A program made the position numbers and the translations under genes. A DNA stretch of 64,000 bases from DATKFM01 sp963810485 (GTDB lineage Bacteria; Pseudomonadota; Alphaproteobacteria; Dongiales; Dongiaceae), in assembly GCA_963810485.1 (NCBI GenBank), contig CAWENQ010000003.1, forward strand, positions 620,001-684,000, read 5' to 3'. The notes under the pieces are model-generated. The model worked only from the letters and a program-made list of their open reading frames with translations. It was not told where the DNA came from and did no database searches. This document shows, piece after piece, positions 28,499-39,772 of the stretch. Positions within the stretch are counted from its first letter, which is position 1. Every line of letters starts with the position of its first letter.

Positions 28499-29134
28499 CT
28501 ATTCGAATTTAGCACGCAGCTCTTCTGCAACGATTTCAGTGCCGTCGACGTCGTACATGCGGACCTTGGGCCAGCGCTGATGCCAGTCCTTTTGCCGCAA
28601 GCGTTTGCGATAGGCATCGCTCCGCCGGGCGCCGGCCGGAGTTGGTTTTATTTGAATCGCCAGCAGATCTACAAGACCGAACGGTGCTATGAGGCCGCCC
28701 GCGGTCCGCGGCGCGAGACGCATGGCCAAGGCCGTGGGCGTCTCCAGCCAATGCGCGATAGCATCCTCTGTGTCGCGATAGGCGGGATCACCATTGCTGA
28801 TGTGCATCCGCGCCTGGTTCGTCACTTCCCAAGGCACGCCGGGCATTCGACGCCCGAGTTCCTGTTCAATCCGCAGTTCACTCTCGGGAGTCAGGTCTGA
28901 GGGATCGAAATAGAGAACGTCGATATCGGCAAACCTGTCGGTGGCCTGATATCCGTGCAAGCAATCCCAAATCGGCTGGCGGACGAAACCTGCGCCGATC
29001 GCGCAATCGGGCAAGCCGACGGAACGCGCCGCCTGGATCACACTGCGCTGGAACGCATTATCGAGAATGAAATCGCAAACATCCTGGGCGTCGCGAAAGC
29101 GCGCGCCGAAGGCATGTTGCGAGTTGTCAGCCAC
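28499..29134 (-). CDS. Nucleotidyltransferase-like protein (NTP_transf_6 type)
   Basis: A 211-aa protein resembling the PF06042/DUF925 nucleotidyltransferase-like family. The fold signature is GAGFVRQPIWDCLHGY followed by the acidic pair FADIDVLYFDPSD. WEVTNQARMH and a C-terminal segment ending KVRMYDVDGTEI also fit the family. No function is known. The open frame extends further upstream through the eno end, but the GTG at 29134, overlapping the eno stop by 8 bases, gives the usual length. Its position between eno and ftsB suggests cotranscription with both. Confidence 0.72.
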   Translation of the reverse strand: MADNSQHAFGARFRDAQDVCDFILDNAFQRSVIQAARSVGLPDCAIGAGFVRQPIWDCLHGYQATDRFADIDVLYFDPSDLTPESELRIEQELGRRMPGVPWEVTNQARMHISNGDPAYRDTEDAIAHWLETPTALAMRLAPRTAGGLIAPFGLVDLLAIQIKPTPAGARRSDAYRKRLRQKDWHQRWPKVRMYDVDGTEIVAEELRAKFE

Positions 29135-30410
29135 CCGCGCGCAGGGCGGCGCGGCCGGCATAGGCGGCGCTGGGGCCCAGCTCTTCTTCGATGCGCAGAA
29201 GCTGATTGTACTTCGCTGTCCGGTCCGACCGTGACAGCGAGCCGGTCTTGATCTGCCCGCAATTGGTGGCGACGGCGAGATCGGCGATGGTCGCATCTTC
29301 GGTCTCGCCGGAGCGGTGCGACATGACTGCGCGATACGCGGCCTTGTGCGCCATCTCCACGGCTTCCAGCGTTTCGCTGAGGGAGCCGATCTGATTCACC
29401 TTGATCAAGATGGCATTGGCAATGCCGCCGCCGATGCCCTTGCGCAAGCGCTCGGTGTTGGTGACAAACACGTCATCGCCCACGAGTTGCACGCGGCCCC
29501 CGAGCGTTCGGGTCAAGGTCGCCCAGCCGTCCCAATCGTCCTCGGCCATGCCGTCTTCGATGGTGAGGATGGGATAGCGCTTCACCAGGTCCTCGTAGAA
29601 CTTCACCATCTCGTCGGAGCCGAAGGTCTTGCCCTCGCCCTCCATCTTGTACTTGCCGCCCTTGAAGAACTCGCTGGAGGCAACATCGAGGCCGAGAGCG
29701 ACCTGCTCTCCCGGCTTGTACCCTGCACTCTCGATCGCCTTCATGATGAAACTGAGCGCCTCGTCGGTTCGCGCCAAGTTCGGCGCGAAACCGCCTTCAT
29801 CGCCCACATTGGTGGAATGGCCGGCCGCCTTCAATTGCCCCTTCAGGGCATGAAACACCTCCACGCCCATGCGCAATGCCTCGGCGAAGGTGGGCGCGCC
29901 AACGGGCAGGATCATGAACTCCTGGCAGTCCAGGCCGTTGTCGGCATGGGCGCCGCCATTGACGATGTTCATCAAGGGCACCGGCAGGATATGCGCCCGC
30001 GTGCCGCCGACATAGCGGTAGAGCGGCAGGTTGGACTCTGCTGCCGCCGCCTTGGCCAGCGCCAGGCTGACGCCGAGGATGGCGTTGGCGCCGAGCCGGG
30101 CTTTGTTGGGCGTACCGTCGAGATCGATCATCGCGCGGTCGATCTTCAGTTGATCGAGCGCTTCCAGCCCGGAGAGGATCTCGAAGATATCGCCATTCAC
30201 CGCCGCCACGGCCTTGGCGACGCCTTTGCCGGCGTAGCGCTTCTTGTCGCCGTCGCGGAGCTCCACGGCTTCGTGGGTGCCGGTGGACGCGCCCGAGGGC
30301 ACGGCGGCGCGACCCATGGCGCCTGACTCCAGTTTCACATCCACTTCGACCGTCGGATTGCCGCGGCTGTCGAGAATCTCGCGGGCGTGGATGTCGATAA
30401 TCGCACTCAT
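29127..30410 (-). CDS. eno: Enolase
   Basis: Glycolytic 2-phosphoglycerate dehydratase, also an RNA degradosome partner in many bacteria (427 aa). Signatures: HAREILDSRGNPTVEV at the N-terminus, GANAILGVSLA, NVGDEGGFAPN, the metal ligand stretch PILTIEDGMAEDDWDGW, QLVGDDVFVTN, and the catalytic-site MSHRSGETEDATIADLAVA. The ATG at 30410 is used rather than the TTG one codon earlier, because an AGGGG ribosome-binding site lies 8 bases before it. kdsA ends 14 bases upstream. Confidence 0.97.
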   Translation of the reverse strand: MSAIIDIHAREILDSRGNPTVEVDVKLESGAMGRAAVPSGASTGTHEAVELRDGDKKRYAGKGVAKAVAAVNGDIFEILSGLEALDQLKIDRAMIDLDGTPNKARLGANAILGVSLALAKAAAAESNLPLYRYVGGTRAHILPVPLMNIVNGGAHADNGLDCQEFMILPVGAPTFAEALRMGVEVFHALKGQLKAAGHSTNVGDEGGFAPNLARTDEALSFIMKAIESAGYKPGEQVALGLDVASSEFFKGGKYKMEGEGKTFGSDEMVKFYEDLVKRYPILTIEDGMAEDDWDGWATLTRTLGGRVQLVGDDVFVTNTERLRKGIGGGIANAILIKVNQIGSLSETLEAVEMAHKAAYRAVMSHRSGETEDATIADLAVATNCGQIKTGSLSRSDRTAKYNQLLRIEEELGPSAAYAGRAALRAGG

Positions 30411-30424
30411 CAATTTTTCCCCTG

Positions 30425-31273
30425 TTAGCGCTCCAGCACGATCGGTTGCGCCTTCGCGATACGGTCGAATTCCAGCATCGTCTCAAGCTGCCCGCGCAGC
30501 CGCTTCAACGGCACCATGTTGGGGCCATCGCTCGGTGCATGATCGGGATCCTGGTGCGTCTCCATGAACACGGCGGCGACACCGACGGCAATCGCCGCGC
30601 GCGCCAGCACCGGCACGAATTCCCGCTGGCCGCCGGTCGTGGCGCCCTGCCCGCCCGGCTGCTGCACGGAATGGGTGGCATCGAACACGACGGGATAACC
30701 GGTCTGCGCCAGAATCGGCAGGCTGCGCATGTCGGAGACCAGCGTGTTGTAGCCGAAGCTGGCGCCCCGCTCGCAGAGCAGGATGTTCTCGTTGCCGGTC
30801 TCCGCGATCTTGGCCGCGACCTGCTTCATGTCCCAGGGCGCGAGGAATTGTCCCTTCTTCACATTGATCGCCCGGCCGGTTTCGCCGGCCGCCAGCAGCA
30901 GATCGGTCTGTCGGCATAGGAAGGCCGGGATCTGCAGCACGTCCACCGCCGCCGCGACCGGCGCGCATTGTTCGGGCGCGTGAACATCGGTCAGCACCGG
31001 GCAACCGAACTTTTCGCGAAGTTCCGCCATGATCGGCAGGCTCTTCTCCATGCCGAGGCCACGGGCGCTCTTGCTGCTGGTGCGGTTCGCCTTGTCGAAG
31101 GAGGTCTTGTAGATGAGGCCGATCCCGAGCTGGCCGGTCATCTCCACCAAGGCCTGGCACATCTCCTGGGCATGGGCCCGGGACTCCAATGCACAGGGAC
31201 CGGCGATCAGCGTGAACGGCCGGTCATTGGCGATGGCAAGCTTGCCGACAGAAACGGTCCGCGGTGACGGCAT
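30425..31273 (-). CDS. kdsA: 3-deoxy-D-manno-octulosonate 8-phosphate synthase
   Basis: Condenses PEP with arabinose 5-phosphate to Kdo-8-P, the first step to the Kdo of lipopolysaccharide (282 aa). Motifs: LIAGPCALES, YKTSFDKANRTSSKSARG, VLTDVHAPEQC, LQIPAFLCRQTDLL, VKKGQFLAPWDM, CERGASFGYNTLVSDMR, FDATHSVQQPGGQG and METHQDPDHAPSDGPNM. An ATG at 31273 is preceded by AGGA. The frame's GTG one codon earlier is less likely. Its presence argues that the organism makes Kdo and therefore some form of lipopolysaccharide. Confidence 0.96.
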   Translation of the reverse strand: MPSPRTVSVGKLAIANDRPFTLIAGPCALESRAHAQEMCQALVEMTGQLGIGLIYKTSFDKANRTSSKSARGLGMEKSLPIMAELREKFGCPVLTDVHAPEQCAPVAAAVDVLQIPAFLCRQTDLLLAAGETGRAINVKKGQFLAPWDMKQVAAKIAETGNENILLCERGASFGYNTLVSDMRSLPILAQTGYPVVFDATHSVQQPGGQGATTGGQREFVPVLARAAIAVGVAAVFMETHQDPDHAPSDGPNMVPLKRLRGQLETMLEFDRIAKAQPIVLER

Positions 31274-31352
31274 CACAGGGTCCTGCTTGGCGTTCGGGCG
31301 CCCTTCATATCCACTGTCGCTCAGGTTGTCGATGGCGCCCCGTGTCGCGGGT

Positions 31353-32012
31353 TCAGGACGCCAGCCGGCGGATGGCGGCGAAGAAATCGGTGAGTTTCAA
31401 GGGATCCAGCCGCCCTTCGGTGCGCACGCCGGTGCAGATATCCACCCCATAGGGCTGCACTTGGCGGACCGCCTCCAGGATATTGCGGTGATTGAGGCCG
31501 CCGGCCAGGAAAACCGGGCATTTCACGGACTCGACGATTTGCCGGCTGCGGTTCCAGTCATGGGTGCGGCCGGTGCCCCCGAGTTCCTTGATCTCAAGCG
31601 TCGGATCGCCGGAATCGAGCAGAAGCGCATCGACGCGGCCGGCGATCCGCCGGGCCTCCTCGATCGCGGCATCACCGGTGACATGCACCACCTGGACGAT
31701 GCGGATGTCGGGCAATTCTCGGCGCAGCTCCTGATAGACATTCTCGCCGACAGCGTCGACAAGCTGCACGGTATTGGTGCCGCAGCGGCGGATATGTTCG
31801 ATGATCGGCGCCGACTCCGTGCGACTGGTGAGCAGAAAGGTGCCGATGAATTTCGGCACGGTCGCGGCGATCGCCGATATCTGGTCGTCGGGGATCACGC
31901 CCGGGCCGCTTGGCATCTCCGAGACGAGGCCGAGTGCTGAAGCACCATGGGCGACCGCCAGCTGCGCCTCGGCAACCGATCCGATGCAGCAAATCTTGAT
32001 GCGGGGCATCAT
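31353..32012 (-). CDS. Phosphoribosylanthranilate isomerase-like protein
   Basis: A TIM-barrel protein (219 aa) related to TrpF. It keeps the catalytic cysteine (KIC, residue 8) and aspartate (LLLDS) and the phosphate-binding loops ELGGTGRTHDW, FLAGGLNHRN and YGVDICTGVRTEG. The usual KICG(L/I)T start is KICCIGS instead, and the GASALGLVSEMPSGPGVI loop differs from classical TrpF. It is not near trpB or trpA but between kdsA and pyrG. It could be the functional TrpF or a paralog with another isomerase role; sequence alone does not decide. Confidence 0.75.
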   Translation of the reverse strand: MMPRIKICCIGSVAEAQLAVAHGASALGLVSEMPSGPGVIPDDQISAIAATVPKFIGTFLLTSRTESAPIIEHIRRCGTNTVQLVDAVGENVYQELRRELPDIRIVQVVHVTGDAAIEEARRIAGRVDALLLDSGDPTLEIKELGGTGRTHDWNRSRQIVESVKCPVFLAGGLNHRNILEAVRQVQPYGVDICTGVRTEGRLDPLKLTDFFAAIRRLAS

Positions 32013-32036
32013 GCCGGTGCGGCCCTGCTGCCGATG

Positions 32037-33662
<1,626 letters not shown>

Positions 33663-33746
33663 GGAATTCCGTTATGTCGCGAGTCGGGGGGCGCGGCAAG
33701 CCTTGGTTCCGACCTGCCGGACGAATTCCCAGACAAGCATGGCGTC

Positions 33747-34196
33747 CTATTGATTGGTGGTTGGCGCTGACCCCGACGCTGGCGGCGTGGAGTCTGTCGC
33801 GCCGCCACCGGAACTGCCGGCCGTACCGCCGGTAGTGCCGCCAGCCGCGCCGTCGGTTGCCGGCGCCGAAGCTCCGCCCGTCTCGGTCGGTGCCCCCGGC
33901 GCAGCCGGTGCTTCCTGCGAAATCGGGGCCGTTAATGATTCCGGCGCGCCCCGGTGAGTAGCAATCCAGGCCAAGGCCAGCGTGACGCCGAAGAAGCCGA
34001 CCGCGAGCCAGCGCGTGACCTTGGTCAGGAAGTTCGCCGCACTCCGGCCCGTCATCAGGCCGCCCATGCCGCCGCCGGAACTGCCGCCCAAGCCCCCAAG
34101 GCCGCCCTCGTTCCGCTGGATAACGACGATGCCGATCAGGGCGGCCGCAATCACCAGCAGCAAAACGTTCAGAATCTGACTTACGACGTCGGTCAT
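33747..34196 (-). CDS. secG: Protein-export membrane subunit SecG
   Basis: Small SecYEG translocon subunit (149 aa). Two membrane helices are seen, VLLLVIAAALIGIVVIQ near residues 11-27 and WLAVGFFGVTLALAWIA near 63-79. They are joined by a Gly/Ser-rich loop (GGLGGLGGSSGGGMGG). A long low-complexity Ala/Gly/Ser/Thr tail follows, common in alphaproteobacterial SecG. It lies between tpiA and pyrG, the conserved order. Confidence 0.92.
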   Translation of the reverse strand: MTDVVSQILNVLLLVIAAALIGIVVIQRNEGGLGGLGGSSGGGMGGLMTGRSAANFLTKVTRWLAVGFFGVTLALAWIATHRGAPESLTAPISQEAPAAPGAPTETGGASAPATDGAAGGTTGGTAGSSGGGATDSTPPASGSAPTTNQ

Positions 34197-34292
34197 GGAT
34201 ATCCTCGGATGGGGTGGGTATGCGGCGCCGGCCGCGGGTCCGCCATTTGACCAAGGGGACGGCGGCTATTTAGTCGCTTTCGGCCTGTTGCG

Positions 34293-35054
34293 CTAGGGGC
34301 ATGATTGGATAATGCCCGTGAATTCCTCAAGTTTCAGGCTGGCACCGCCCACCAGCGCGCCATTCACTTCAGGAATAGCCATTAACTCCTTGGCGTTCGA
34401 CGCTTTTACGGAACCGCCATAGAGCATGCGCACAGCCGCGCCATCGGCAACGGAACTGAGGGCAAGACGGCGCAGTTGGCCATGGACGGCGCCGACCTCG
34501 GCATTCGTCGGAACACGCCCGCTGCCGATGGCCCAGACCGGTTCATAGGCAATGACGGTGTTTTTGGCGGCAGCGCCCTCCGGCAGGCTCCCCATGAATT
34601 GCGCTGTCACAACGTCGATCGTCCGCCCGGCGTCCCGCTCGGCTTCGGTTTCGCCAATGCAGATAATCGCAACAAGCCCGGCCCGCAGGGCTGCCGCGGC
34701 CTTGCTCATGACGATCGCATCGGTTTCGCCATGTCCGGCGCGGCGTTCGGAGTGACCGACGATGACGAAGCTGCAGCCTTGGTCCGCCAGCATTTCTGCG
34801 CTGACATTGCCTGTATGGGCGCCACTCTTTGCCCAATGGCAGTCCTGGGCGCCGAGCTCAACCGGGCTGCCCGCGATCTCAGGGCGGATCGCCGCCAGCA
34901 ACGTCACGGGCGGGCAAATCAGGATATCCGTTCCCAGAGGCCCGGCACCCTTGCTCCAGGCGGCGAGATCGGCGGCCAGTTTCAGCCCATCCGCCCGGAG
35001 TCCATTCATCTTCCAGTTGCCCGCAACAAGCGGGCGAAGCCGCGATTTTGCCAT
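34293..35054 (-). CDS. tpiA: Triosephosphate isomerase
   Basis: Interconverts DHAP and glyceraldehyde 3-phosphate (253 aa). Active-site residues are all present: N13 and K15 in GNWKMNG, the histidine in FVIVGHSERR, the glutamate in AYEPVWAIGSGR, and the phosphate loops around LYGGSVKASNA and GALVGGASL. A 96-base gap separates it from secG. It is divergent from ppiD with a 193-base shared upstream region. Confidence 0.97.
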   Translation of the reverse strand: MAKSRLRPLVAGNWKMNGLRADGLKLAADLAAWSKGAGPLGTDILICPPVTLLAAIRPEIAGSPVELGAQDCHWAKSGAHTGNVSAEMLADQGCSFVIVGHSERRAGHGETDAIVMSKAAAALRAGLVAIICIGETEAERDAGRTIDVVTAQFMGSLPEGAAAKNTVIAYEPVWAIGSGRVPTNAEVGAVHGQLRRLALSSVADGAAVRMLYGGSVKASNAKELMAIPEVNGALVGGASLKLEEFTGIIQSCP

Positions 35055-35146
35055 TGCCCTGAAGTACCCCGATAAGGAACCTGCGGCCTCCTAACATGCC
35101 GTATGAAGCGAGGCCAGCCAGCCCGGCCGCGGGGTCCGGAACGCGG

Positions 35147-35175
35147 TTGCCGGTATGTCCTTGCGAAACTATGAT
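35147..35175 (+). promoter_or_regulatory. Putative sigma-70 promoter of ppiD-trpE
   Basis: TTGCCG at 35147-35152 and TATGAT at 35170-35175 are separated by exactly 17 bases. They lie 73 bases before the ppiD start, in the divergent gap to tpiA. The -10 matches consensus at five of six positions and the -35 at four of six. Confidence 0.4.
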
Positions 35176-35247
35176 GCCGCGCGGCCGAAACCCTTGGGTT
35201 GTCAGCCAATTCCATCAATCATGCAGCCCGATAGCGAGTTCCCGTAG

Positions 35248-37143
35248 ATGCTGACCGCCCTTCGCTCGAAAGCCACGTCCTGGGTCGCCAAAGGCCTGCT
35301 CCTCCTCCTGGTGCTGTCCTTCGCTGTTTGGGGCATTGGCGATTTTTTGCGCGAAGCCGGCGACGAGGAGCGCGCGGTGGCCCAGGTCGGCAGCGATGAG
35401 ATCCTGACCTCCCAGTTGCGCAAACAACTCAGCGTCACCATCAGCAACATTACCCGGCAGTCGGGAGTGACAATCGACGCGGAGCAGGCCAAGCAATTTG
35501 GCCTCGATCAGATGGCACTTAATCAGCTAATCGAGAGTCGCGTCTATTCTTCATACGGGGCGCAATTGGGCATGCGAATTTCGTTCGATATGATCCAGCA
35601 GCGAGTCCGATCCTTTCCCGCATTCTTGAACGAACAGGGCCAGTTCGATCCCCGGCGCTTCGAGTCCGCCCTTCGCAGTATGGAGATCTCGGAAAGCGAT
35701 TTTGCCGAGGAGTACCGCATCAACACGCTCAAGAGCTTCATCATCGGCAGCATCAGCACGGGCGTCGCCATGCCGAAGGCGATGGCGGAAACTATTTACG
35801 CATCCAGGGGTGAGGAGCGGCTGGCAAAGACCATCCTGATCGCCGATGCGAGCATCACCGAACAGTTCACGCCCGATGAAGAGACGTTGAAGAAGTACCA
35901 CGGGGCAAATGCCGCCAACTATCAGGCTCCTGAATATCGCGCAGTCACGTTGGTTCGTCTGGACCCGGAATCGCTTGTCCCTTCAATTACCGTGAGCGAT
36001 GAAGAAATCTCTCTGAACTATGAGGCCGACAAGGCGAAGTACACGCTGCCGGAAACGCGCGATATCGAAACCGTGAGCTATCCGGACGAGGCGGCCGCCA
36101 AGGCCGCCTTCGACCTGTTAAAGTCCGGCCGCAGCCTGGCCGATGTGGCGCAGACTGGCGGGAAAACCGTGAAATCCCTGCAAGCAGCGACACAGGACGG
36201 CCTCTCGAAAACATTGAGTGAGGACCTCGCGAAGGCGGCGTTTGCAGCCACCGAAGGTGCGGCGACGGATCCGGTGGAAACGATCGACGGCTGGGTCATC
36301 GCCCGGGTCGCTAAGATAGCGCCGGCGCGCCAGCAGACGCTGGATGAGGTCAAAGCCGCCATCAAACACGATCTGGCTTTGTCGCAAGCGCAGGTCCAGA
36401 TTCATGCTCTCGGCAACCAATTCGAGGATTTGCGCGGCGCTGGCCAGAAAATCGAGGACGCGGCCACTGAACTGAAGCTGCCGGTCACGACCATCGCTGC
36501 CACTGATGTAACCGGCCAGGACGATGCAGGCACGCCGATTGCCGGCGTCGCCGGCGACCAGAATTTGTTGCAGATCATCCAAGCGACGGCCGAAGGCCAG
36601 GAGACGCGGTTGGAGGAAGCCGGCAATGGCGGCTTTTTTGCCTTGCGCGTGGACAAGGTCATCCCTGCTGCGACCCGCCCGCTGGACAAAGTGCGGGGGA
36701 CGGTGATTGCCGACTGGCAGGCCTCGAAGCGGCGGGAAACCGCAGCCGCCAAGGCCCAGGACCTTGCGCAACGGATCCAGGCCGGCGAAACCCTCGACAA
36801 GATCGCTTCGGAAGCCGGCGTAGCCGTAAAATCGTCTGATCCCTTTAGCCGGCGCGAAAGCGAGCCGACGGCCGATCTCTCCAGCGCGCTGATCTCAAAA
36901 TCATTTGAATTGAAGATCGGCGATGTTGCGACCGGGCGATCCGGCGGTGACGACGGCGAGGTTCTGTTGGTCATTTCTGAGATCAGGCCTGTGGATCTGT
37001 CCAAGCGCGACGTCGAGATCCAGGATCTCCGGGACGAAATGAAACAGCAGCTCGCCGACGACATCGCCACGCAGCTCAGTAACGCCCTGCGTACAGAGGT
37101 CGGTGTTTCAATCGATCAGGCCGCGATCGACGCACTGTTCTAG
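35248..37143 (+). CDS. ppiD: Peptidyl-prolyl isomerase PpiD-like (SurA_N/parvulin)
   Basis: A membrane-anchored periplasmic folding factor (631 aa). A single N-terminal membrane helix (GLLLLLVLSFAVWGIGDFL, about residues 16-34) is followed by a SurA-N-type chaperone domain. A parvulin-type domain lies around residues 260-365 (EISLNYEADKAKYTLPETRDIE, then GWVIARVAKIAPARQQTLDEV), and a long C-terminal domain follows. In this family the parvulin domain is often catalytically weak and the protein works as a chaperone next to the Sec translocon. trpE begins three bases after its stop, so trpE depends on this transcript. Confidence 0.9.
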   Translation: MLTALRSKATSWVAKGLLLLLVLSFAVWGIGDFLREAGDEERAVAQVGSDEILTSQLRKQLSVTISNITRQSGVTIDAEQAKQFGLDQMALNQLIESRVYSSYGAQLGMRISFDMIQQRVRSFPAFLNEQGQFDPRRFESALRSMEISESDFAEEYRINTLKSFIIGSISTGVAMPKAMAETIYASRGEERLAKTILIADASITEQFTPDEETLKKYHGANAANYQAPEYRAVTLVRLDPESLVPSITVSDEEISLNYEADKAKYTLPETRDIETVSYPDEAAAKAAFDLLKSGRSLADVAQTGGKTVKSLQAATQDGLSKTLSEDLAKAAFAATEGAATDPVETIDGWVIARVAKIAPARQQTLDEVKAAIKHDLALSQAQVQIHALGNQFEDLRGAGQKIEDAATELKLPVTTIAATDVTGQDDAGTPIAGVAGDQNLLQIIQATAEGQETRLEEAGNGGFFALRVDKVIPAATRPLDKVRGTVIADWQASKRRETAAAKAQDLAQRIQAGETLDKIASEAGVAVKSSDPFSRRESEPTADLSSALISKSFELKIGDVATGRSGGDDGEVLLVISEIRPVDLSKRDVEIQDLRDEMKQQLADDIATQLSNALRTEVGVSIDQAAIDALF

Positions 37144-37146
37144 GCG

Positions 37147-38662
37147 ATGCAGAGCGCTCCCGATTTCGACCCGTTCCGCCGGATCTACGAGGCGGGCCAG
37201 CCCCAGGTCGTCTGGACGACGCTGGTCGCCGATCTCGAGACTCCGGTATCGGCGATGCTCAAGCTGACGGACGGGCGGCCCAACAGTTTTCTCTTCGAAT
37301 CCGTTCAGGGCGGGGCGACCCGCGGCCGATATTCATTCATCGGGCTGAAGCCCGACCTCATCTGGCGTTGCCGGAATGGCAAGGCCGAGATTAACAGGCG
37401 CGCCCGCCTGGACAGCGGGAAATTCGAGCCCTGTTCCGAGCCGGCGCTGCAGTCGCTGCGCGCGCTGGTGAAGGAATGCCGGATGGAGACGCCGTCAACC
37501 CTGCCGCCCATGGTTGCCGGCCTGTTCGGCTATCTGGGCTATGACATGGTGCGGCAGATGGAGCGTCTCCCGTCCAAGAACAAGGACGTGCTGGGCGTGC
37601 CGGAATCGATCCTGCTCCGGCCGACAGTGATTTCGATTTTCGACAATGTGGAAGACCTGGTGACTGTCGTGACGCCAGTCTGGCCGCGCAAGGACCTGGG
37701 CGCCCGCGCCGCTTATGACCAGGCCTGCGAGCGGCTGGGCGAGATCGTGGATGATTTCGATCGCAACCTGCCGCATCAGCGCGACGGGCTGGCGGATCTG
37801 GAAAGCTTGCCGGAGCCGACATCGAACGTTTCGCGCGAAGCCTTCCATGCCATGGTGCTGAAGGCGAAGGAATACATCTACGCTGGCGATGTCTTCCAGG
37901 CGGTGCTGTCGCAGCGTTTCTCCCTGCCCTTCAAGACTGCCGCCGCTGTCGCTCTATCGCGCGCTTCGCCGGGTGAATCCGTCGCCGTTTCTTTTTCATT
38001 TGGACCTGGATGGCTTCTCGATCGTCGGGTCGAGTCCGGAAATCCTGGTGCGGCTGCGCGAGGGACAGGTGACGATCCGGCCGATTGCCGGCACGCGCCG
38101 ACGCGGCGCGACGCCTCAGGAAGATCAATCCCTGGCACGTGACCTGTTGTCGGATCCGAAGGAACTCGCCGAGCATCTGATGCTCTTAGACCTCGGCCGG
38201 AATGATGTCGGCCGCGTCGCCAAGATCGGCAGCGTGAAGGTCACCCAGCGCAATGAGATCGAGTATTACTCCCACGTCATGCATATCGTCTCGAACGTCG
38301 AGGGCGAGATCGAGCCGCAATATGACGCTCTGGATGCCCTGATCGCCGGCTTTCCCGCGGGCACCGTTTCCGGCGCGCCGAAGGTCCGGGCGATGGAGAT
38401 CATCGAGGAGCTGGAGCCGGACCGGCGGAGCGTCTATGCCGGCGCCATCGGCTATTTCGCGGCAAATGGCGCCATGGATACCTGCATCGCCTTGCGCACC
38501 GCTGTCGTGAAAGACGGCGTCATGTATGTCCAGGCGGGCGGTGGCGTGGTCGCCGACAGCGATCCCGAGAGCGAGTACCAGGAAAGCTGCAACAAGGCGC
38601 GGGCGCTGATCCGCGCGGCCCAGGAAGCCGTCCGCTTCGCCGCTGTCGGCCGCAATCGCTAG
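37147..38662 (+). CDS. trpE: Anthranilate synthase component I (apparent frameshift)
   Basis: Chorismate-using large subunit of anthranilate synthase. The N-terminal part runs to VFQAVLSQRFSLPFKT, then the frame shifts by one base near 37940-37955 into LYRALRRVNPSPFLFHLDLDGF. The catalytic half follows: GSSPEILVRL, RPIAGTRRRG, LLDLGRNDVGRVA, HIVSNVEGE, FPAGTVSGAPKVRAMEII and YVQAGGGVVADSDPE. Deleting one base gives about 504 aa, the normal length. It starts three bases after ppiD and is separated from trpG by an opposite-strand gene. The break is probably a sequencing error because the two halves are otherwise perfectly conserved. Confidence 0.92.
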
Positions 38663-38671
38663 GTCAATTGT

Positions 38672-39772
38672 TCAGGGATAGCGTGCTCGTCCGTGGCGTT
38701 GCGATGCGATGTCGCTGATCGGCACCAGGACGTAGCCGCGCGCTGCCAGCGTCGGTAGCCAGGCCCTCAGGGCTGCAATCGTGCCGGCATGAGGATGGCC
38801 GATGGCAACGGCGTAGCCGTGCTTCCGCGCTTCACTTTCCAGGACCTTTAGTTGCGCTTCCACGGCATCGGCGTCGAATTCATTGTCGAGGAAGACATCC
38901 CGCTCGGCGAAAGGCAGGCCGAAATGCTCGGCCAGCATCGGCGCCACCGTTTCCTTGGTGGTGCGGGAATTGACGAACATCAGGCCCCGCCGCTCCAGCG
39001 CCTCGAACATCCAGCTCATGCGCTCAGTGGAGGCGGTGACACGGCTGCCCATGTGATTGTTGATGCCGACATAGCCTTCGAACCGATCGAGCCCCCAAGT
39101 GAGCTGCTGCTCGAACTCTTCCCGGGTCTGCTCAGTTGTCAGAGCATGAGGCCCGGGGTTCACATTTCCCTCCGGCTCCATCGGGACATGCACCAGCACT
39201 TCATGGCCGGCCTTGCGCGCTGCCTGCGCCAACTTCGGCGCCTGTTCGGCATAGCTCATGATCGCCAAGGTCAGTGGTGCCGGCAGCGCCGCGACGCGAT
39301 CGAAGGCAGCCGGACTGAGGCCCAAGTCATCGATGATGACGGCGATCCGATAGCGCCCGTCCGTAGCCGGCGCCGCGACCGCATTACGCCACCACTGCGG
39401 CATCGGTTCCTGCGCGCCGATGTCAGCGCCCCCACCGGCGGCCGGTGCCGGAACTTCCAGCTCGCCCGCCCCGGGCGCAATTGCTGCCAAATCGACTGGA
39501 TCCGCATGGACGAAGTCGGCGAGAGCGACCTCCACGACAGGCTCAACGGCCGGCAGCGAGGCTTGCGCCGGGTTCTCGTCGCCCTCGCTATCGAAATCCA
39601 ACGGGTTCGACCAAAACCAGCCAAACGCGCTGGCTATGATCAGGGCCAGGACGCTAAGCCCGGCCACCTCGTGCAGGGCTACATGACCGGCCTCCAAGAG
39701 CCAGCGCGGCGTCCGCCGGCGCGCTGCTTGGCTCTTGCTTTGGGCCTGTGTTTCCTGGGAAATTTCGCTCAT
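38672..39772 (-). CDS. Divergent polysaccharide deacetylase family protein
   Basis: A YibQ-like member of the divergent polysaccharide deacetylase family (366 aa). It has an N-terminal membrane anchor (VALHEVAGLSVLALIIASAFGW, about residues 31-52) and a low-complexity acidic linker. The NodB-like fold includes IAVIIDDLGLS, VLVHVPMEP, GINNHMGSRVTAS, FVNSRTT and AIGHPHAGT. The histidine/aspartate pattern is altered from classical deacetylases, and the activity is unknown; an envelope role is likely. It lies on the opposite strand between trpE and trpG, ending 9 bases from the trpE stop. Confidence 0.82.
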   Translation of the reverse strand: MSEISQETQAQSKSQAARRRTPRWLLEAGHVALHEVAGLSVLALIIASAFGWFWSNPLDFDSEGDENPAQASLPAVEPVVEVALADFVHADPVDLAAIAPGAGELEVPAPAAGGGADIGAQEPMPQWWRNAVAAPATDGRYRIAVIIDDLGLSPAAFDRVAALPAPLTLAIMSYAEQAPKLAQAARKAGHEVLVHVPMEPEGNVNPGPHALTTEQTREEFEQQLTWGLDRFEGYVGINNHMGSRVTASTERMSWMFEALERRGLMFVNSRTTKETVAPMLAEHFGLPFAERDVFLDNEFDADAVEAQLKVLESEARKHGYAVAIGHPHAGTIAALRAWLPTLAARGYVLVPISDIASQRHGRARYP

